From: Desulfobacterales bacterium
GTDB taxonomy: Bacteria; Desulfobacterota; Desulfobacteria; Desulfobacterales; UBA11574
DNA length: 6,763 nt
Assembly: GCA_012974475.1 (NCBI GenBank)
Contig: JAAXQD010000005.1
Coordinates: 1-6,763, forward strand
Reading direction: 5' to 3'
The notes under the pieces were generated by a model, which worked only from the letters and a program-made list of their open reading frames with translations, made no database searches and was not told the origin of the DNA. Position 1 is the stretch's first letter, and every line of letters begins with the position of its first letter. A program made the translations under genes and the position numbers. This document shows, one piece after another, positions 5,547 through 6,763 of the stretch.

Positions 5547-6752
5547 TTAGATGAACAGGGCGGCAATACTGTCCAAAGCCAGCATCCCTTTGGATGTCAG
5601 CGCACATCGACCTTGTGAGCATTCCATAAGCCCTTTCTCTTCGAGACCGGCCATGATTTCGCCGAACATCCCCCGAAAGCTCACACCGAACTTTTCGTCG
5701 AAAGCATCGAAAAAAATCCCCCTTGTCTGTCTCAGCCCCAAATAAACCGCCTCTGTCATGAGCTGGTCCAGGCTGAGGGATTCTTTTTCCGCCTGTGGAA
5801 GCTTCCCCCGGGCCAGATCCTGCATATATTTTCCCACATCGGCATGATTCCAGAAGCGTTCCGGCTCAATGAACGAATGGGCTGAAGGCCCAAGCCCGAG
5901 GTATGGTGTAAATGTCCAGTATTTTGTGTTGTGCCGTGACCGGTTCTCCCCGGCATTCTTGAGCCCCGATCCGCCGATATTTTCACGGGCAAAGTTCGAT
6001 ATCTCGTACTGAACATAGCCATGTTCGCTTAAAAATTTTACGGTGGTCTCAAACAGGTCACAGACCCGACCTTCAGACAAAGGTTTAAAGCGTTCTTTTT
6101 TTCGCTCCCTGTCCATGGGTGTGCCCGGTTCGAAGGATAGGATGTAGCAGGAAAGGTGTTGGGGCCCGAGTTCTACCGCCGCCTGCAGATCCCTAAGCCA
6201 TGACGCCGTGGTTTGATCGGGAATTCCGCAAATCAAATCGAGCCCGATGTTTTTATACCCGGCCGATTGAGCCCACTTTACGGCAAGGTCGGCATCGCGC
6301 CCTGAATGAATCCGGCCGAGGAACCCGAGGTTGACAGAATTAAAAGACTGAACCCCGATGTTGATTCGGTTTACCCCGGCACGTCGATAACCCTTCAGTT
6401 TTTCCAGGGTAACGGTTCCGGGATTCACTTCCAGAGTAATTTCGGCACCCGGAAGAATTTTGAAAGATCGGCGGGCAGTTTCAACAATCCGGTCGATGGA
6501 TTTTTCATTGAACACCGATGGTGTGCCGCCGCCGACATAGAGGGTGTCGAACACCAGGTCGACGCCGCGATTCAAGCGCATCTCAGTGGACAGGGCATTC
6601 AGAAAGGCAGGATGAAACGATGCATCGGTTATGGAATAAAAATCACAGTAGGGGCATTTTTTAAGGCAAAAAGGGATGTGAATGTATAACCCAGCAGGCT
6701 GTTCCCCAAATAAAAATCGCTTTGAGTGTTCATTGAAACCTTTTTTATTCAT
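5547..6752 (-). CDS. hemW: HemW, radical-SAM heme chaperone (formerly coproporphyrinogen III oxidase-like)
   Basis: This 401-residue protein of the HemN/HemW radical-SAM family is full length. The iron-sulfur motif CLKKCPYC places cysteines at 29, 33 and 36, followed by D-F. The fourth nearby cysteine of true HemN oxidases is absent, which marks HemW. Further family motifs are GGGTPS (74-79, SAM contact), EVNPGT (108-113), GVQSF (133-137), YEISNFA (249-255) and HNTKYW (274-279), the HNxxYW motif linked to heme binding in HemW. The last 80 or so residues form the HemN C-terminal domain. In studied bacteria HemW inserts heme into respiratory proteins and does not make protoporphyrin. The start is ATG at 6752-6750. 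An in-frame TGA four bases upstream excludes a longer start, and the visible 11 bases upstream show no clear ribosome binding site. It converges on the CBS/DUF2333 gene with a 53-bp gap. Confidence 0.95.
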   Translation of the reverse strand: MNKKGFNEHSKRFLFGEQPAGLYIHIPFCLKKCPYCDFYSITDASFHPAFLNALSTEMRLNRGVDLVFDTLYVGGGTPSVFNEKSIDRIVETARRSFKILPGAEITLEVNPGTVTLEKLKGYRRAGVNRINIGVQSFNSVNLGFLGRIHSGRDADLAVKWAQSAGYKNIGLDLICGIPDQTTASWLRDLQAAVELGPQHLSCYILSFEPGTPMDRERKKERFKPLSEGRVCDLFETTVKFLSEHGYVQYEISNFARENIGGSGLKNAGENRSRHNTKYWTFTPYLGLGPSAHSFIEPERFWNHADVGKYMQDLARGKLPQAEKESLSLDQLMTEAVYLGLRQTRGIFFDAFDEKFGVSFRGMFGEIMAGLEEKGLMECSQGRCALTSKGMLALDSIAALFI

Positions 6753-6763
6753 AAATCAAGGCC

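Overview
The window looks like a chromosomal segment from a Gram-negative anaerobe, most likely a Desulfobacterota (Desulfobacterales-like) sulfate reducer. That assignment is an inference from the SelB sequence style, the DUF2333 gene, the HemW gene and the style of the intergenic repeats. No rRNA or taxonomic marker is present to prove it.

Layout, left to right. Positions 2-193 hold the C-terminal 63 residues of an aldo/keto reductase cut by the window edge. A gene-free stretch follows, with a strong UUCG-loop terminator (367-397), an unassigned sigma70-like promoter (435-463) and a short direct repeat (501-521). Two tRNA genes lie on the minus strand, tRNA-His(GTG) then tRNA-Arg(TCG). Both encode CCA and both are served by a hairpin terminator at 601-641. 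A small AT-rich two-helix membrane protein gene (970-1350) begins inside a degenerate repeat block. selB (1428-3338), the selenocysteine-specific elongation factor, follows 77 bp later with a TTG start.

Positions 3339-3786 are a gene-free stretch. It carries a second, larger copy of the repeat block, organised as two inverted arrays around a 63-bp centre. Next is a 568-residue single-pass membrane protein (3787-5493). It combines an N-terminal anchor, an MgtE-like CBS pair, a histidine-rich linker made of four 13-residue repeats, and a C-terminal DUF2333 domain. Convergent to it on the minus strand is hemW (5547-6752), a radical-SAM heme chaperone gene.

The genes do not form one pathway. selB supports selenoprotein synthesis, but selA, selC and any selenoprotein gene are absent here. 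The tRNAs and hemW are housekeeping genes. The least explained parts are the RTGCCTAAA-type repeat elements, which flank the small membrane gene plus selB in the same orientation, and the CBS/His-repeat/DUF2333 fusion.
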